From: Bacillota bacterium
GTDB taxonomy: Bacteria; Bacillota; Clostridia; Tissierellales; Gottschalkiaceae
Assembly: GCA_023420895.1 (NCBI GenBank)
Contig: JAEZUY010000005.1
Span: 62,001-126,000, forward strand
Direction of reading: 5' to 3'
DNA: 64,000 nucleotides
Part shown: one piece after another, positions 15,965-24,570 of the stretch
How the letters are laid out: every line of letters begins with the position of its first letter
Numbering within the stretch: position 1 is the first letter of the stretch
Program-made: the position numbers and the translations under genes
The notes under the pieces: generated by a model
What the model was told of the DNA's origin: nothing
Database searches by the model: none
The model's input: only the letters and a program-made list of their open reading frames with translations

Positions 15965-17311
15965 TTGGAACTGGAATTTTTTCAAAAAAATAAAAAACTC
16001 GTTTTACTTGTAATTGCTGCGCTTATAGCTCTTGGACTGGGAATAGGTTTTAAGATAAAAACTTCAGCTATAGAAATAGACGGAAAATATTCTATTTCAG
16101 ACGATAAATTCAAGAAGTCTCTGAGATCGCAGCTTTCAAAGAATGCTGAGATTCTGACCATAATAGATGAAAACAGCGGAGTTTCAAGACCGGATGAAGA
16201 TATGGGTTCAAACACTTCAAATTCAGGCATTAAGAGCGATACAGCTCTTATAGTATATAAAACTGAGGATAAGAACAATCCTCTGAGAGTTATGATTATG
16301 AAAAGAAGCGGCGGCAGCTGGATGGAAGTTGAAACTATAGGAAATATAGGAGAGTCATATGAAGAAATAGGACTTGAAGATATGGACAGAGACGGAGAGC
16401 CTGAAGTTATTCTGGGACTTGGAGCGAGTAAAAACAGCAATAATTCAATAATGATATATAAAAGAGAAGGAAATAAGTATGCAAGAAAAATAAATGAGAA
16501 ATATGAGGAGATTTTTATAGACGATTTTGACGGAGACGGCAGCAAAGTTCTGGTAACTCTTAGAAAAAATCCTGAGAGCGATTCACTTTCATTAAATGCT
16601 TTCAGTTTTCTTACGAATGGAGAAATAAAGAAACACAGCTGCAATGTGGGGAGCATAGAAGAAAAACTCAGTGTGAAACTTAACAGACTGAATGATGTGA
16701 ACAAAGGATTTACAGTTCAGAAGGAACTCGAGAACAAGAACAGCGAGATTATGGTTTACAAGCTTGAAAATTATAAATTCTCTATAGTTCCTATAGATGG
16801 AGAAAATGTCCTCAGAAACTCTTATTTTGTAGAAGTTGATGATAAAAACGGAGACAGAATAGTCGATATTCCAATACAGAAGAAGACTCACAGCAGCATG
16901 TCTGAAGAAAGCGGAAAATCTCCATATATAAACTACTGGTCTGAATTTGACCGAGATTTTGTTCTTCACACCGTTATGAGAGAATACAGAAGTGAAGAGA
17001 ATAAATTTGTGTTCAATATTCCCAATTCATGGGGAGAAAATGTAGATATAAAAATAAAGAGAGATGAGAACAGAGAAAAGAACTCTATAATATTCGACAC
17101 TTTCGATGAAAATGACAATTACAGAAATAAAATAACGATAGGAGTGTATTCGCTTCAGGAATGGCTGAGAATGCTGCCGGAAGAAGTGAACAAGGACAAT
17201 ATAATATTTAAATCAGAGAATAAAGTATATGTCCTGGAAGCTTCCAGCGGTGAAGAGGAGACAGACATTTCAAGTGTAAAGTCGAACTTCAGAGTTATGT
17301 ACGATTTATAG
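15965..17311 (+). CDS. Membrane-anchored protein with FG-GAP/VCBS-like acidic repeats
   Basis: This 448-residue protein has a short basic N-terminus and one hydrophobic segment (about residues 12-30), so it is probably anchored with its bulk outside the cell. Two DxDxDG-type stretches (LEDMDRDGEPEV and IDDFDGDGSKV, near residues 135-200) resemble the calcium-binding loops of FG-GAP/VCBS beta-propeller repeats; a third, VDDKNGDRIVD, lies near 290. No enzyme motif is seen. TTG 15965 lies 3 nt after the tsaD stop with GAAAGGAAG upstream, so it is probably co-transcribed with tsaD. Function unknown. Confidence 0.75.
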   Translation: MELEFFQKNKKLVLLVIAALIALGLGIGFKIKTSAIEIDGKYSISDDKFKKSLRSQLSKNAEILTIIDENSGVSRPDEDMGSNTSNSGIKSDTALIVYKTEDKNNPLRVMIMKRSGGSWMEVETIGNIGESYEEIGLEDMDRDGEPEVILGLGASKNSNNSIMIYKREGNKYARKINEKYEEIFIDDFDGDGSKVLVTLRKNPESDSLSLNAFSFLTNGEIKKHSCNVGSIEEKLSVKLNRLNDVNKGFTVQKELENKNSEIMVYKLENYKFSIVPIDGENVLRNSYFVEVDDKNGDRIVDIPIQKKTHSSMSEESGKSPYINYWSEFDRDFVLHTVMREYRSEENKFVFNIPNSWGENVDIKIKRDENREKNSIIFDTFDENDNYRNKITIGVYSLQEWLRMLPEEVNKDNIIFKSENKVYVLEASSGEEETDISSVKSNFRVMYDL

Positions 17312-17363
17312 AACCGAATTTTAAATTTAATGAAAGACTTGAAATTACGATAGATAAATATAG

Positions 17364-17394
17364 ACCCGGCAGATTTAATCTGCCGGGTTTTTTT
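17364..17394 (+). terminator. Terminator of the tsaD operon
   Basis: A GC-rich perfect stem (ACCCGGCAGA/TCTGCCGGGT) with a TTTAA loop is followed by seven T. It lies between two convergent genes; the minus-strand T-tract is poor, so it mainly serves the plus strand. Confidence 0.9.
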
Positions 17395-19318
17395 ATTCAT
17401 CACCGTCTTCGTTAAGAAGCATCCATTCATCGTATATTTTTTCCAGTTTTTTCTTAAGCTTTTCCATTTCGCTGTTAATTTCAAGACTTTTTTCATGGTC
17501 CGAATAGACTTCTTCTTTGCACAGTTCGCTCTCGAATTCCATTATTTTATTTTCCGTCTCTTCAATCTCTTTTTCCAGATTTTTAACTTTTTTTCTCTGG
17601 GCAGATTTCTGTTTCTGCTTTTCTCTTTCTTTTTTCTTTATGGCATTGAGCTGAGTTTTCGTCATCTCATTTTCATCTTCTATATTTTCAGCTTTCATTC
17701 TCTCTTTTTCTTTTTTCTCAAGATAATAGTCATAGTTTCCAAGATATTCTTTAAGACCTTTCCCGTCCATTTCCCATATTTTATCAGAAATTTTATTCAG
17801 AAAATATCTGTCGTGAGATATTACCATAACAGTGCCGTCATAGCTGGATATGGCATCTTCAAGCACTTCTTTTGAATCTATATCGAGGTGGTTAGTAGGC
17901 TCGTCCATTAGGAGAAGATTAGTTTTAGACATCATGAGTTTCAGAAGCGAAAGTCTGCTCTTTTCTCCTCCGCTCAGTGCTGAAATTTCTTTATATATGT
18001 CATCTCCTATGAACAGAAATTTAGCGAGCAGTCCTCTGATTTCAGTAGTAGTGAGTTTAGGATATTCATCCCATATTTCTTCCATAACTATTTTGTCTTC
18101 ATCGAGATTTTCCTGCTCCTGATCGAAATATCCTATATTCACATTGTGGCCTATTTTTATTTCACCTTCTATAAGAGGGATTATCCCCTGAATAGATTTT
18201 ATAAGCGAGGTTTTTCCAATTCCGTTAGGTCCTATTATTCCTATATGGTCTCCTTTATAGACGTTTATGCTCACATCTTCAAAGAGCTTTTTTTCATCGT
18301 ATCCGACGGAGACATTTTCTAGTGAAAGAACATCGTTTCCGCTCTGAATCGCCGGCTCAAATCTCATTATGCTTTTTTTAGCAGTCACCTCGGGATCTTC
18401 CATTACGGTCATTTTTTCAAGCATTTTCTTTCTGCTTTTCACCATCTTAGAAAGTTTTTCATGTTTGCTCTGTTCAAATTTTCTGATTTTTTCTTCAAGA
18501 CTTGAAATCTCTTTCTGCTGATTCTCATATCTTCTTTTGAGAGCTTCGAGATTGGCTTTTCTCTTTTTTATAAATTCTGTATAGTTCCCGCTGTACATCT
18601 CCACTCGTCCGTTTTCAAGGTGCAGAATTTTGGAAACAGTGTTGTCGAGAAAATATCTGTCGTGAGAGATTGTTATTACAGTCCCTTTATAAACTTTTAT
18701 ATATTTCTCGAGCCAGTCTATAGCTTCTATGTCCAAGTGGTTCGTAGGCTCATCAAGAAGCAGAATTTCAGGATTTTCGAGCAGTATTTTTCCAAGAGAC
18801 ACTCTTGCTTTCTGTCCTCCGCTCAGTTCATATATATATTTTTCAAAATCTTCATCTGTGAATCCAAGTCCTCTTAAAACTCCCTTGACTTCACTTTTAT
18901 ATCCAAAACCGTTCTTCTCCTGAAATCTTTCAGTCAGATTAGAATATCTTTTCATAATCTCTTCAAGTGCTTCAGGGTCATTAGATTTTTCACTCATCTC
19001 AACCTCGATGCTTCTGAGTTCCTTTTCCATTTCTTCAAGATACGAAAATACGCTCATCAGTTCATCATAAATCGTATTGGATTCGTCTTTAAAGAGCTGC
19101 TGCTCTAAAAGGGCGATTCTGTAGTTTTTAGGGATTGTCACAGTTCCTGAATCGGGACTGATTTCCCCTGAAAGTATATTGAAAAGAGTCGATTTTCCCG
19201 CGCCGTTCAGACCTACAAGACCGACTTTGTCGTATTCATTTATATTAAAACTCACATTTTCGAGTATATTTTCAACGATATAGGATTTAGCTATATTGCT
19301 GCAAGACATTACTATCAT
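17393..19318 (-). CDS. ABC-F family ATPase (YdiF/Uup-like)
   Basis: The 641-residue protein has two ABC domains and no membrane segments. Walker A sites are GLNGAGKST (near residue 33) and GPNGIGKTS; signature motifs are LSGGQKARVS and LSGGEKSRLS; both Walker B sites end in LLLMDEPTNHLDI or LLLDEPTNHLDI. A charged linker lies between the domains and a long C-terminal coiled coil (about 535-630) follows, as in YdiF. ABC-F proteins act on ribosomes in translation or antibiotic protection; resistance cannot be inferred. Start 19318 is chosen because AAGGAAG lies 8 nt upstream; an upstream in-frame ATG at 19366 lacks a site. Confidence 0.92.
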   Translation of the reverse strand: MIVMSCSNIAKSYIVENILENVSFNINEYDKVGLVGLNGAGKSTLFNILSGEISPDSGTVTIPKNYRIALLEQQLFKDESNTIYDELMSVFSYLEEMEKELRSIEVEMSEKSNDPEALEEIMKRYSNLTERFQEKNGFGYKSEVKGVLRGLGFTDEDFEKYIYELSGGQKARVSLGKILLENPEILLLDEPTNHLDIEAIDWLEKYIKVYKGTVITISHDRYFLDNTVSKILHLENGRVEMYSGNYTEFIKKRKANLEALKRRYENQQKEISSLEEKIRKFEQSKHEKLSKMVKSRKKMLEKMTVMEDPEVTAKKSIMRFEPAIQSGNDVLSLENVSVGYDEKKLFEDVSINVYKGDHIGIIGPNGIGKTSLIKSIQGIIPLIEGEIKIGHNVNIGYFDQEQENLDEDKIVMEEIWDEYPKLTTTEIRGLLAKFLFIGDDIYKEISALSGGEKSRLSLLKLMMSKTNLLLMDEPTNHLDIDSKEVLEDAISSYDGTVMVISHDRYFLNKISDKIWEMDGKGLKEYLGNYDYYLEKKEKERMKAENIEDENEMTKTQLNAIKKKEREKQKQKSAQRKKVKNLEKEIEETENKIMEFESELCKEEVYSDHEKSLEINSEMEKLKKKLEKIYDEWMLLNEDGDE

Positions 19319-19617
19319 ATATTGCACTTCCTTTTTTCTCATTTCGCTTTTAAGAAACTGTACCATGTATACGGCACAAATACTATTATATCAGAATTGC
19401 AGGACCTCTATTTAAGAAATTTTTTTGAATATGTTTTTTAATATGTATTGATAAAATCATTAAGTTTTTCGGCCTAGTTGATACCGGTTGTTAAAAAAGT
19501 GCATAAGTTTTGAGATTTTATGATATAATAAATATAATTAAAATTCGAGTGAGCTGATATATGTGAAATCAGCACTTGTAGACATATAAAGAACAGACCA
19601 AGGAATAGGTGAAATAT
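19319..19617. other. Divergent promoter region between the ABC-F gene and rex
   Basis: This region carries the divergent promoters. On the plus strand a TATAAT (19524-19529) is the best -10 for rex. A half-site TTGTTAA at about 19488-19494, just upstream, matches one arm of the clostridial Rex operator (TTGTTAANNNNTTAACAA), but the second arm is poor. The rex leader contains a 6-bp hairpin (GCTGAT/ATCAGC). Confidence 0.4.
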
Positions 19618-20247
19618 ATGAACAAGAACAAAAAGGTTTCCATGGCGGTCATAAGAAGACTGCCGAAATATTACAGATACTTATCAGAACTTAAAAATAA
19701 AGACATAAAGAGAATATCATCTTACGAACTGAGCAAGCTCACAGGTTTTACAGCTTCTCAGATAAGACAGGACTTCAACAATTTCGGCGGTTTCGGACAG
19801 CAGGGATACGGATACAATATTGAAGAACTTCACAGACAGCTTGCCGCTATAATAGGTATAGACAGACAGCATGACGGAATTATAATAGGAGCGGGAAACT
19901 TAGGACAGTCGATTGCAAATTACAAGAACTTTGGAGAAATGGGACTGAATGTGGTTGCTATATTCGAAAAAAATCCGAGACTTATAGGATATACTATAAG
20001 GGAAATTCCAATACTCGATATATATGAGATAGATGAATTCTGCAGAGGAAAGAATATAGAGATTGCAGTTATAACTACGCCGAAAGAAGAAGCACAAGCC
20101 GTTGCAGATAAAGCTGTATCTCTGGGAATAGAGTCAATATGGAATTTCGCTCCGGTAGATCTGAAGACATCGGAGAACATAGTTGTTGAAAATATACATC
20201 TGAGTGAAAGTCTTCTTGCACTGATGTTCATGCTGAACAATAAATAG
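19618..20247 (+). CDS. rex: Redox-sensing transcriptional repressor Rex
   Basis: Rex senses the NADH/NAD+ ratio and represses fermentation and anaerobic respiration genes. The 209-residue protein has an N-terminal winged helix (RRLPKYYRYLSEL; TASQIRQDFNNFGGFGQQGYGYN) and a Rossmann domain (GAGNLGQSIANY near residue 87), ending in a domain-swapped helix (ESLLALMFMLNN). ATG 19618 with AGGTGA 5 nt upstream is preferred to GTG 19609, which has only 3-nt spacing. Likely targets cannot be seen here beyond a possible half-site in its own promoter. Confidence 0.95.
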   Translation: MNKNKKVSMAVIRRLPKYYRYLSELKNKDIKRISSYELSKLTGFTASQIRQDFNNFGGFGQQGYGYNIEELHRQLAAIIGIDRQHDGIIIGAGNLGQSIANYKNFGEMGLNVVAIFEKNPRLIGYTIREIPILDIYEIDEFCRGKNIEIAVITTPKEEAQAVADKAVSLGIESIWNFAPVDLKTSENIVVENIHLSESLLALMFMLNNK

Positions 20248-20308
20248 CAGCAGAGAGATATAATTCGGAAATAAACAGAAAAAAATTCTGCAAATGGAAA
20301 TAAAAAAA

Positions 20309-20337
20309 TTGATTTTTCATTGAAATCTAATTATAAT
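20309..20337 (+). promoter_or_regulatory. Strong promoter of gdhA
   Basis: TTGATT (20309-20314), a 17-bp spacer and a perfect TATAAT (20332-20337) form a near-consensus vegetative promoter. Confidence 0.8.
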
Positions 20338-20347
20338 AATAGTTAAG

Positions 20348-20368
20348 AAAAATAGTCGAACTATTTTT
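20348..20368 (+). promoter_or_regulatory. Inverted repeat at the gdhA transcription start
   Basis: A perfect 8-bp inverted repeat (AAAAATAG/CTATTTTT) with a TCGAA loop starts about 10 bp after the -10 box. It could be an operator or a 5'-end stabilising hairpin; no T-tract of terminator type follows. Confidence 0.45.
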
Positions 20369-20414
20369 AAAGAAAATAAAAAAATGTTAGTGTTTTTACA
20401 GGAGGTATTCACAA

Positions 20415-21755
20415 GTGAGTTATGTAGAACGTGTTATAGAATCAGTTAAAGAGAGAAATCCTCACGAGCCGGAATTTCTTCAGGCAGTAGAGGAAGTGCT
20501 TGAGTCTCTTGAATCAGTTATAGAAAAAAATCCGAAATGGACAGAGGAAAATCTTTTAAGCAGACTTTGTGAACCTGAGAGAACTATAATGTTCAAGGTT
20601 ACTTGGATGGACGACAGCGGGGAAGTTCATGTTAACCGCGGATACAGAGTTCAGTTCAACGGAAGCATAGGACCTTACAAAGGAGGACTTAGATTCCATC
20701 CTTCAGTTAATTTAAGCATACTTAAATTCCTAGGTTTCGAACAGATATTCAAAAATGCCCTTACTGGACTTCCTATAGGAGGAGGAAAAGGAGGATCTGA
20801 TTTCGACCCTAGAGGAAGATCAGATGCTGAAATAAGAAGATTCTGCGAAAGCTTTATGACTGAGCTTTACAAACACATAGGACCGGATGTTGACGTTCCG
20901 GCAGGGGATATCGGAGTAGGCGGAAGAGAAATCGGATATCTTTACGGACATTACAGAAGAATAAGAGGAGCTTTCGAAAACGGAGTATTCACAGGAAAAC
21001 CTCTAGTTATGGGAGGATCTTTAATAAGACCGGAAGCTACAGGATACGGAATAGTTTATTTTGCAAATGAAATACTTGATTATAAAGGAGATGCTCTTAA
21101 AGGTAAAACTGTTGCAGTTTCAGGATTCGGAAACGTTGCATGGGGTGTTGCAAAGAAAGCATCTGAATTAGGAGCAAAAGTAGTTACACTTTCAGGACCT
21201 GACGGATATATATACGATCCTGAAGGAGTATCAGGAGAAAAAGTTGACTATATGCTTGAAATGAGAAGCAGCGGAAGAGACCAGGTAAAAGACTACGCTG
21301 ACAAATTCGGAGTTGAATTCTTCCCTGGAGAAAAACCTTGGGGTGTTAAAGCTGATATAGCTATACCTTGCGCAACTCAGAACGAAATACATCTTGAAGA
21401 TGCTAAAAAAATGGTTGAAGCAGGAGTAAGATATCTTGTTGAAGGAGCAAATATGCCTTCTACAATGGAAGCTATAAAATATCTTCAGGAAAATGATGTA
21501 GTTACAGCGCCTGCTAAAGCTGCAAATGCTGGAGGAGTTGCAACATCTGCTCTTGAAATGGCTCAGAACAGCATGAGAATGAGCTGGACTGAAGAAGAAG
21601 TTGATGAAAAACTTCAGCAGATAATGAAAAATATTCATAATAATGCTAAAAATGCTGCAGAAGAATATGGATACGGATACGACTTATTTGCAGGAGCTAA
21701 TATAGCAGGATTCCTTAAAGTGGCAGAAGCTATGAGCGCTCAGGGAATATATTAA
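20415..21755 (+). CDS. gdhA: Glutamate dehydrogenase (probably NADP-specific)
   Basis: The 446-residue hexameric-type enzyme interconverts glutamate and 2-oxoglutarate plus ammonia. The conserved GYRVQFNGSIGPYKGGLRFH, the catalytic-lysine motif PIGGGKGGSDFDP (near residues 121-133), PAGDIGVGGREIGY and the dinucleotide fold VSGFGNVAWG are all present. Length and N-terminus match the NADP-dependent class rather than the shorter clostridial NAD class, but cofactor use is inferred. It starts with GTG 20415 after GGAGG, has a near-consensus promoter, and is monocistronic with a good terminator. Confidence 0.95.
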   Translation: MSYVERVIESVKERNPHEPEFLQAVEEVLESLESVIEKNPKWTEENLLSRLCEPERTIMFKVTWMDDSGEVHVNRGYRVQFNGSIGPYKGGLRFHPSVNLSILKFLGFEQIFKNALTGLPIGGGKGGSDFDPRGRSDAEIRRFCESFMTELYKHIGPDVDVPAGDIGVGGREIGYLYGHYRRIRGAFENGVFTGKPLVMGGSLIRPEATGYGIVYFANEILDYKGDALKGKTVAVSGFGNVAWGVAKKASELGAKVVTLSGPDGYIYDPEGVSGEKVDYMLEMRSSGRDQVKDYADKFGVEFFPGEKPWGVKADIAIPCATQNEIHLEDAKKMVEAGVRYLVEGANMPSTMEAIKYLQENDVVTAPAKAANAGGVATSALEMAQNSMRMSWTEEEVDEKLQQIMKNIHNNAKNAAEEYGYGYDLFAGANIAGFLKVAEAMSAQGIY

Positions 21756-21787
21756 TAGAAATATAATATGAATCAATATATAAATAA

Positions 21788-21819
21788 AACCCGAAATCAA
21801 TTCAGATTTCGGGTTTTTT
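21788..21819 (+). terminator. Terminator of gdhA (probably bidirectional)
   Basis: An 11-bp stem (AACCCGAAATC/GATTTCGGGTT) with a 6-nt loop is followed by TTTT. The A-run before it can serve potD on the minus strand. Confidence 0.9.
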
Positions 21820-21842
21820 ATATTATGTTTATTTTAAATCTC

Positions 21843-22916
21843 TTATTTTCTGTGCATTTTAAATCCTAAGAAAAGATCGTTATAAATTCCCAGCATCTCT
21901 ATTCCGAGGTCTTCATAGACTTCTAAATGCTCTATAGTTTCTTCTGTAGGATAGAACTGCTCATCTTCAACCACTTCTTCAGGAAGAATTTCCATAGCAC
22001 CCTTATTAGGCGTTGCATATCCTATATATTCAGCGTTCTGAGCCGCATTTTCCGGTCTCAGAAGGAAATTTATTAGAGCATAGGCTCCATCTATGTTCTG
22101 AGCAGTATCAGGTATTACTATATTGTCGAACCAGAGATTGCTTCCTTCAGGAGGTATTACATAGTGCAGATTTTCGTTGTGATCCACCATTTCACTTGCT
22201 TCTCCTGAGAAAGTCACACATATCATAGCTTCTTCCTGAACCATGTACATTTTCATTTCATCTGCGACGATTGCTTTTACATTCGGCACAAGCTTGTCGA
22301 GTTTTTCTCTTGCAGCGAGAAGATCTTTCTCGTCAGTATCGTTTACAGATTTTCCCATGCTGTTTAAAGAGAATCCCATGACTTCTCTTGCACCGTCTAT
22401 AAGCATGATATTGTCTTCATATTCTGGATTCCACAAATCATCCCAGTGCTCTATATCTCCCTCATCTACAAGTTTATCATTATAAATGATTCCGAGAGTT
22501 CCCCAGAAATAGGGAATAGAGTATTTGTTCCCGGGATCGAAACTGTGATTCATAAATCTTTCATCTATATTTTCAATTCCCTCTATTTTCGAATAGTCCA
22601 GAGAATGGAGCATATTGTTCTTTATCATTTTCGAAATCATATAGTCTGAAGGAATAGCTAAATCATAAGAGTTTCCGCCCTGTTCAATTTTAGTGTACAT
22701 CGCTTCGTTTGAATCAAAAGTCTCATAGATTACTTTATATCCGGATTCCTCTTCAAATTTCTTTATTAAATCGGGGTCTATGTAATCTCCCCAGTTATAA
22801 AGCTGAACAGTATTTCCAGACTGATATCCGTCAGACTTTTCAGAAAAATATATTATACCGTACAGTACGGCGCAAATAGCCAGGATTACGGCTGTCATTC
22901 TGATTAGAGACTTCAT
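21843..22916 (-). CDS. potD: Spermidine/putrescine ABC transporter substrate-binding protein
   Basis: The 357-residue extracytoplasmic protein has an N-terminal hydrophobic segment (about 6-25) with no clear lipobox cysteine, so it appears to be signal-anchored. The mature part begins with the PotD/PotF hallmark LYNWGDYIDPDLIKKFEEE. Further family segments are YDLAIPSDYMI, YSIPYFWGTLGIIYN and GYATPNKGA. It is the last gene of potA-potB-potC-potD, and its ATG overlaps the potC stop by 4 bp. Confidence 0.93.
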   Translation of the reverse strand: MKSLIRMTAVILAICAVLYGIIYFSEKSDGYQSGNTVQLYNWGDYIDPDLIKKFEEESGYKVIYETFDSNEAMYTKIEQGGNSYDLAIPSDYMISKMIKNNMLHSLDYSKIEGIENIDERFMNHSFDPGNKYSIPYFWGTLGIIYNDKLVDEGDIEHWDDLWNPEYEDNIMLIDGAREVMGFSLNSMGKSVNDTDEKDLLAAREKLDKLVPNVKAIVADEMKMYMVQEEAMICVTFSGEASEMVDHNENLHYVIPPEGSNLWFDNIVIPDTAQNIDGAYALINFLLRPENAAQNAEYIGYATPNKGAMEILPEEVVEDEQFYPTEETIEHLEVYEDLGIEMLGIYNDLFLGFKMHRK

Positions 22917-23728
22917 TTCTTATCCACCGCCTTAACTTTCAGTTTTTTCTTCTGATTCTTAGTAGTCAGGAAGTAGTATCCTGCTACAAGAAGCAGCGAG
23001 AACAGGAACATAAGTGTGCTCAGCGCGTTAATAGTGAGAGATACACCCTGTCTTGCTCTTGAGTATATTTCGACTGAAAGTGTGCTGAATCCGTTACCTG
23101 TAACGAAGAATGTAACAGCAAAATCATCTAGAGAATAAGTGAACGCCATGAAAAATCCTGCGAGTATTCCGGGAGCTATCATTGGAAGAATAACTCTTCC
23201 TATTATCTGTGCTGAGCTTGCTCCGAGGTCTCTTGCCGCAAAGAATACAGATTCACTGATTTCGTTCATTCTCGGAAGCACCATGAGAACCACTATGGGT
23301 ATACTGAAGGCTATATGAGAAATCAGAACCGATTTAAAGCCGAGTCCGATTCCGAGCATAGTGAAGAAAATCAGGAAGCTCGAACCTATTATTACATCGG
23401 GTGAAACCATCAGAACATTGTTGAGACTCAGAAGCGAATTTTTTATTCTCTTGTTTTTTATAAAATATATTCCCATAGCTCCGAAAGTTCCGATTAACGT
23501 CGCTATAAGAGAGGAAAGAAGAGCAAGAAGCACAGTGTTTAAAACTATTATTATAAGTCTCTTGTCTTCAAAAAGTTCCGCATAGTATTCCAGAGTGAAT
23601 CCTGTGAACTGATTCATAGTCCCGTCCGCATTGAAAGAGTAGAATATAAGATAGAATATCGGAAGGTACAGAATTGCGAATACTATGAAAAGATATATTT
23701 TTTCAAATTTATTAGATGATCTCATCAT
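22913..23728 (-). CDS. potC: Spermidine/putrescine ABC transporter permease PotC
   Basis: The 271-residue protein has about six membrane segments and the binding-protein-dependent permease EAA-type loop (AARDLGASSAQIIGRVILPMIAPGI, near residues 165-188). The N-terminal YLPIFYLIFYSFN pattern is typical of PotC. It overlaps both neighbours by 4 bp, so translation is coupled with potB and potD. Confidence 0.92.
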   Translation of the reverse strand: MMRSSNKFEKIYLFIVFAILYLPIFYLIFYSFNADGTMNQFTGFTLEYYAELFEDKRLIIIVLNTVLLALLSSLIATLIGTFGAMGIYFIKNKRIKNSLLSLNNVLMVSPDVIIGSSFLIFFTMLGIGLGFKSVLISHIAFSIPIVVLMVLPRMNEISESVFFAARDLGASSAQIIGRVILPMIAPGILAGFFMAFTYSLDDFAVTFFVTGNGFSTLSVEIYSRARQGVSLTINALSTLMFLFSLLLVAGYYFLTTKNQKKKLKVKAVDKK

Positions 23729-24552
23729 ACTATATCCCTTCCTTTCTTATTTTTTCCACCTGTAAGAAGCATAAGAACTATCATTGCAATTATCAGCACA
23801 ACTCCGATAGTCGAACCCATACCCCAGTTCTGAGTTACAAGGAAATGCTCCTCTATAGCGGTACCGAGAGTTATTACTCTGTTTCCTCCAATAAGTCTTG
23901 TGAGCATGAACAGAGACAGTGAAGGTATGAATACGGCCTGCACTCCGGCTTTAACTCCGTTAAGCGTAAGAGGAAATACTACTCTTCTGAACGTTGTAAC
24001 AGAATTTGCCCCGAGGTCTCTGCTCGCTTCAATATATGAAGGATTGATATCTTCTATTGCGTTGAATATCGGAATTATCATGAAAGGTATTTCGATATAG
24101 CTCGCAACAAAGATGAAAGAGAAGTCTGTAAACAGAATCTGCTTAGGAGCAATTCCTAAGAAGCCCAGAAACTGATTTACTTCTCCGCTCTGGCTGAATA
24201 TTCCTATAAATGCATAAGCCTTTAACAGAAGGTTTATCCATGTAGGAAGTATTATTAAAAGGAGCCAGAGATTTTTATATTTAGTTTTGCTCAGGAAATA
24301 TGCTGTCGGATAACTTATAAGCAGTGTCACAGCAGTTATCAGAAGAGCATACAGCACTGAGTTCAGACTCATCTTAAGATAATTAGCAGAAGTGAAATAC
24401 TCCTTGTAATTACCTAAAGTGAAGTTTCCGTGTATATCGAAGAATGATCTGTATCCTATAAGCACTATAGGAACTATTACGAAGAACAGTATCCAGAGCA
24501 TATAGGGAATCATGTACTTATTTTTTAATTTACCTTGCAAATTGCCACCCAC
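23725..24552 (-). CDS. potB: Spermidine/putrescine ABC transporter permease PotB
   Basis: The 275-residue permease has about six membrane segments and the EAA loop (EASRDLGANSVTTFRRVVFPLTLNGV, near residues 175-200). It starts 18 bp after potA. GTG 24552 is the longest start; TTG 24540, with GGGTGG just upstream, is an equally good choice and would remove four residues. Confidence 0.92.
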   Translation of the reverse strand: MGGNLQGKLKNKYMIPYMLWILFFVIVPIVLIGYRSFFDIHGNFTLGNYKEYFTSANYLKMSLNSVLYALLITAVTLLISYPTAYFLSKTKYKNLWLLLIILPTWINLLLKAYAFIGIFSQSGEVNQFLGFLGIAPKQILFTDFSFIFVASYIEIPFMIIPIFNAIEDINPSYIEASRDLGANSVTTFRRVVFPLTLNGVKAGVQAVFIPSLSLFMLTRLIGGNRVITLGTAIEEHFLVTQNWGMGSTIGVVLIIAMIVLMLLTGGKNKKGRDIV

Positions 24553-24570
24553 TTTCTATTCAGTATTTTT

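Noticed and set aside
15982..16704. Long open frame (240 codons) on the minus strand inside the VCBS-like gene
   Set aside because: It is Ser/Phe/Leu-rich low complexity, antisense to a better-supported gene and has no ribosome binding site; it is a shadow of AGA/GAA-rich coding.
17393..19318. Antibiotic-resistance ABC-F (Vga/Lsa/OptrA type)
   Set aside because: Domain layout with a long C-terminal coiled coil is that of housekeeping YdiF/Uup; nothing specific points to resistance.
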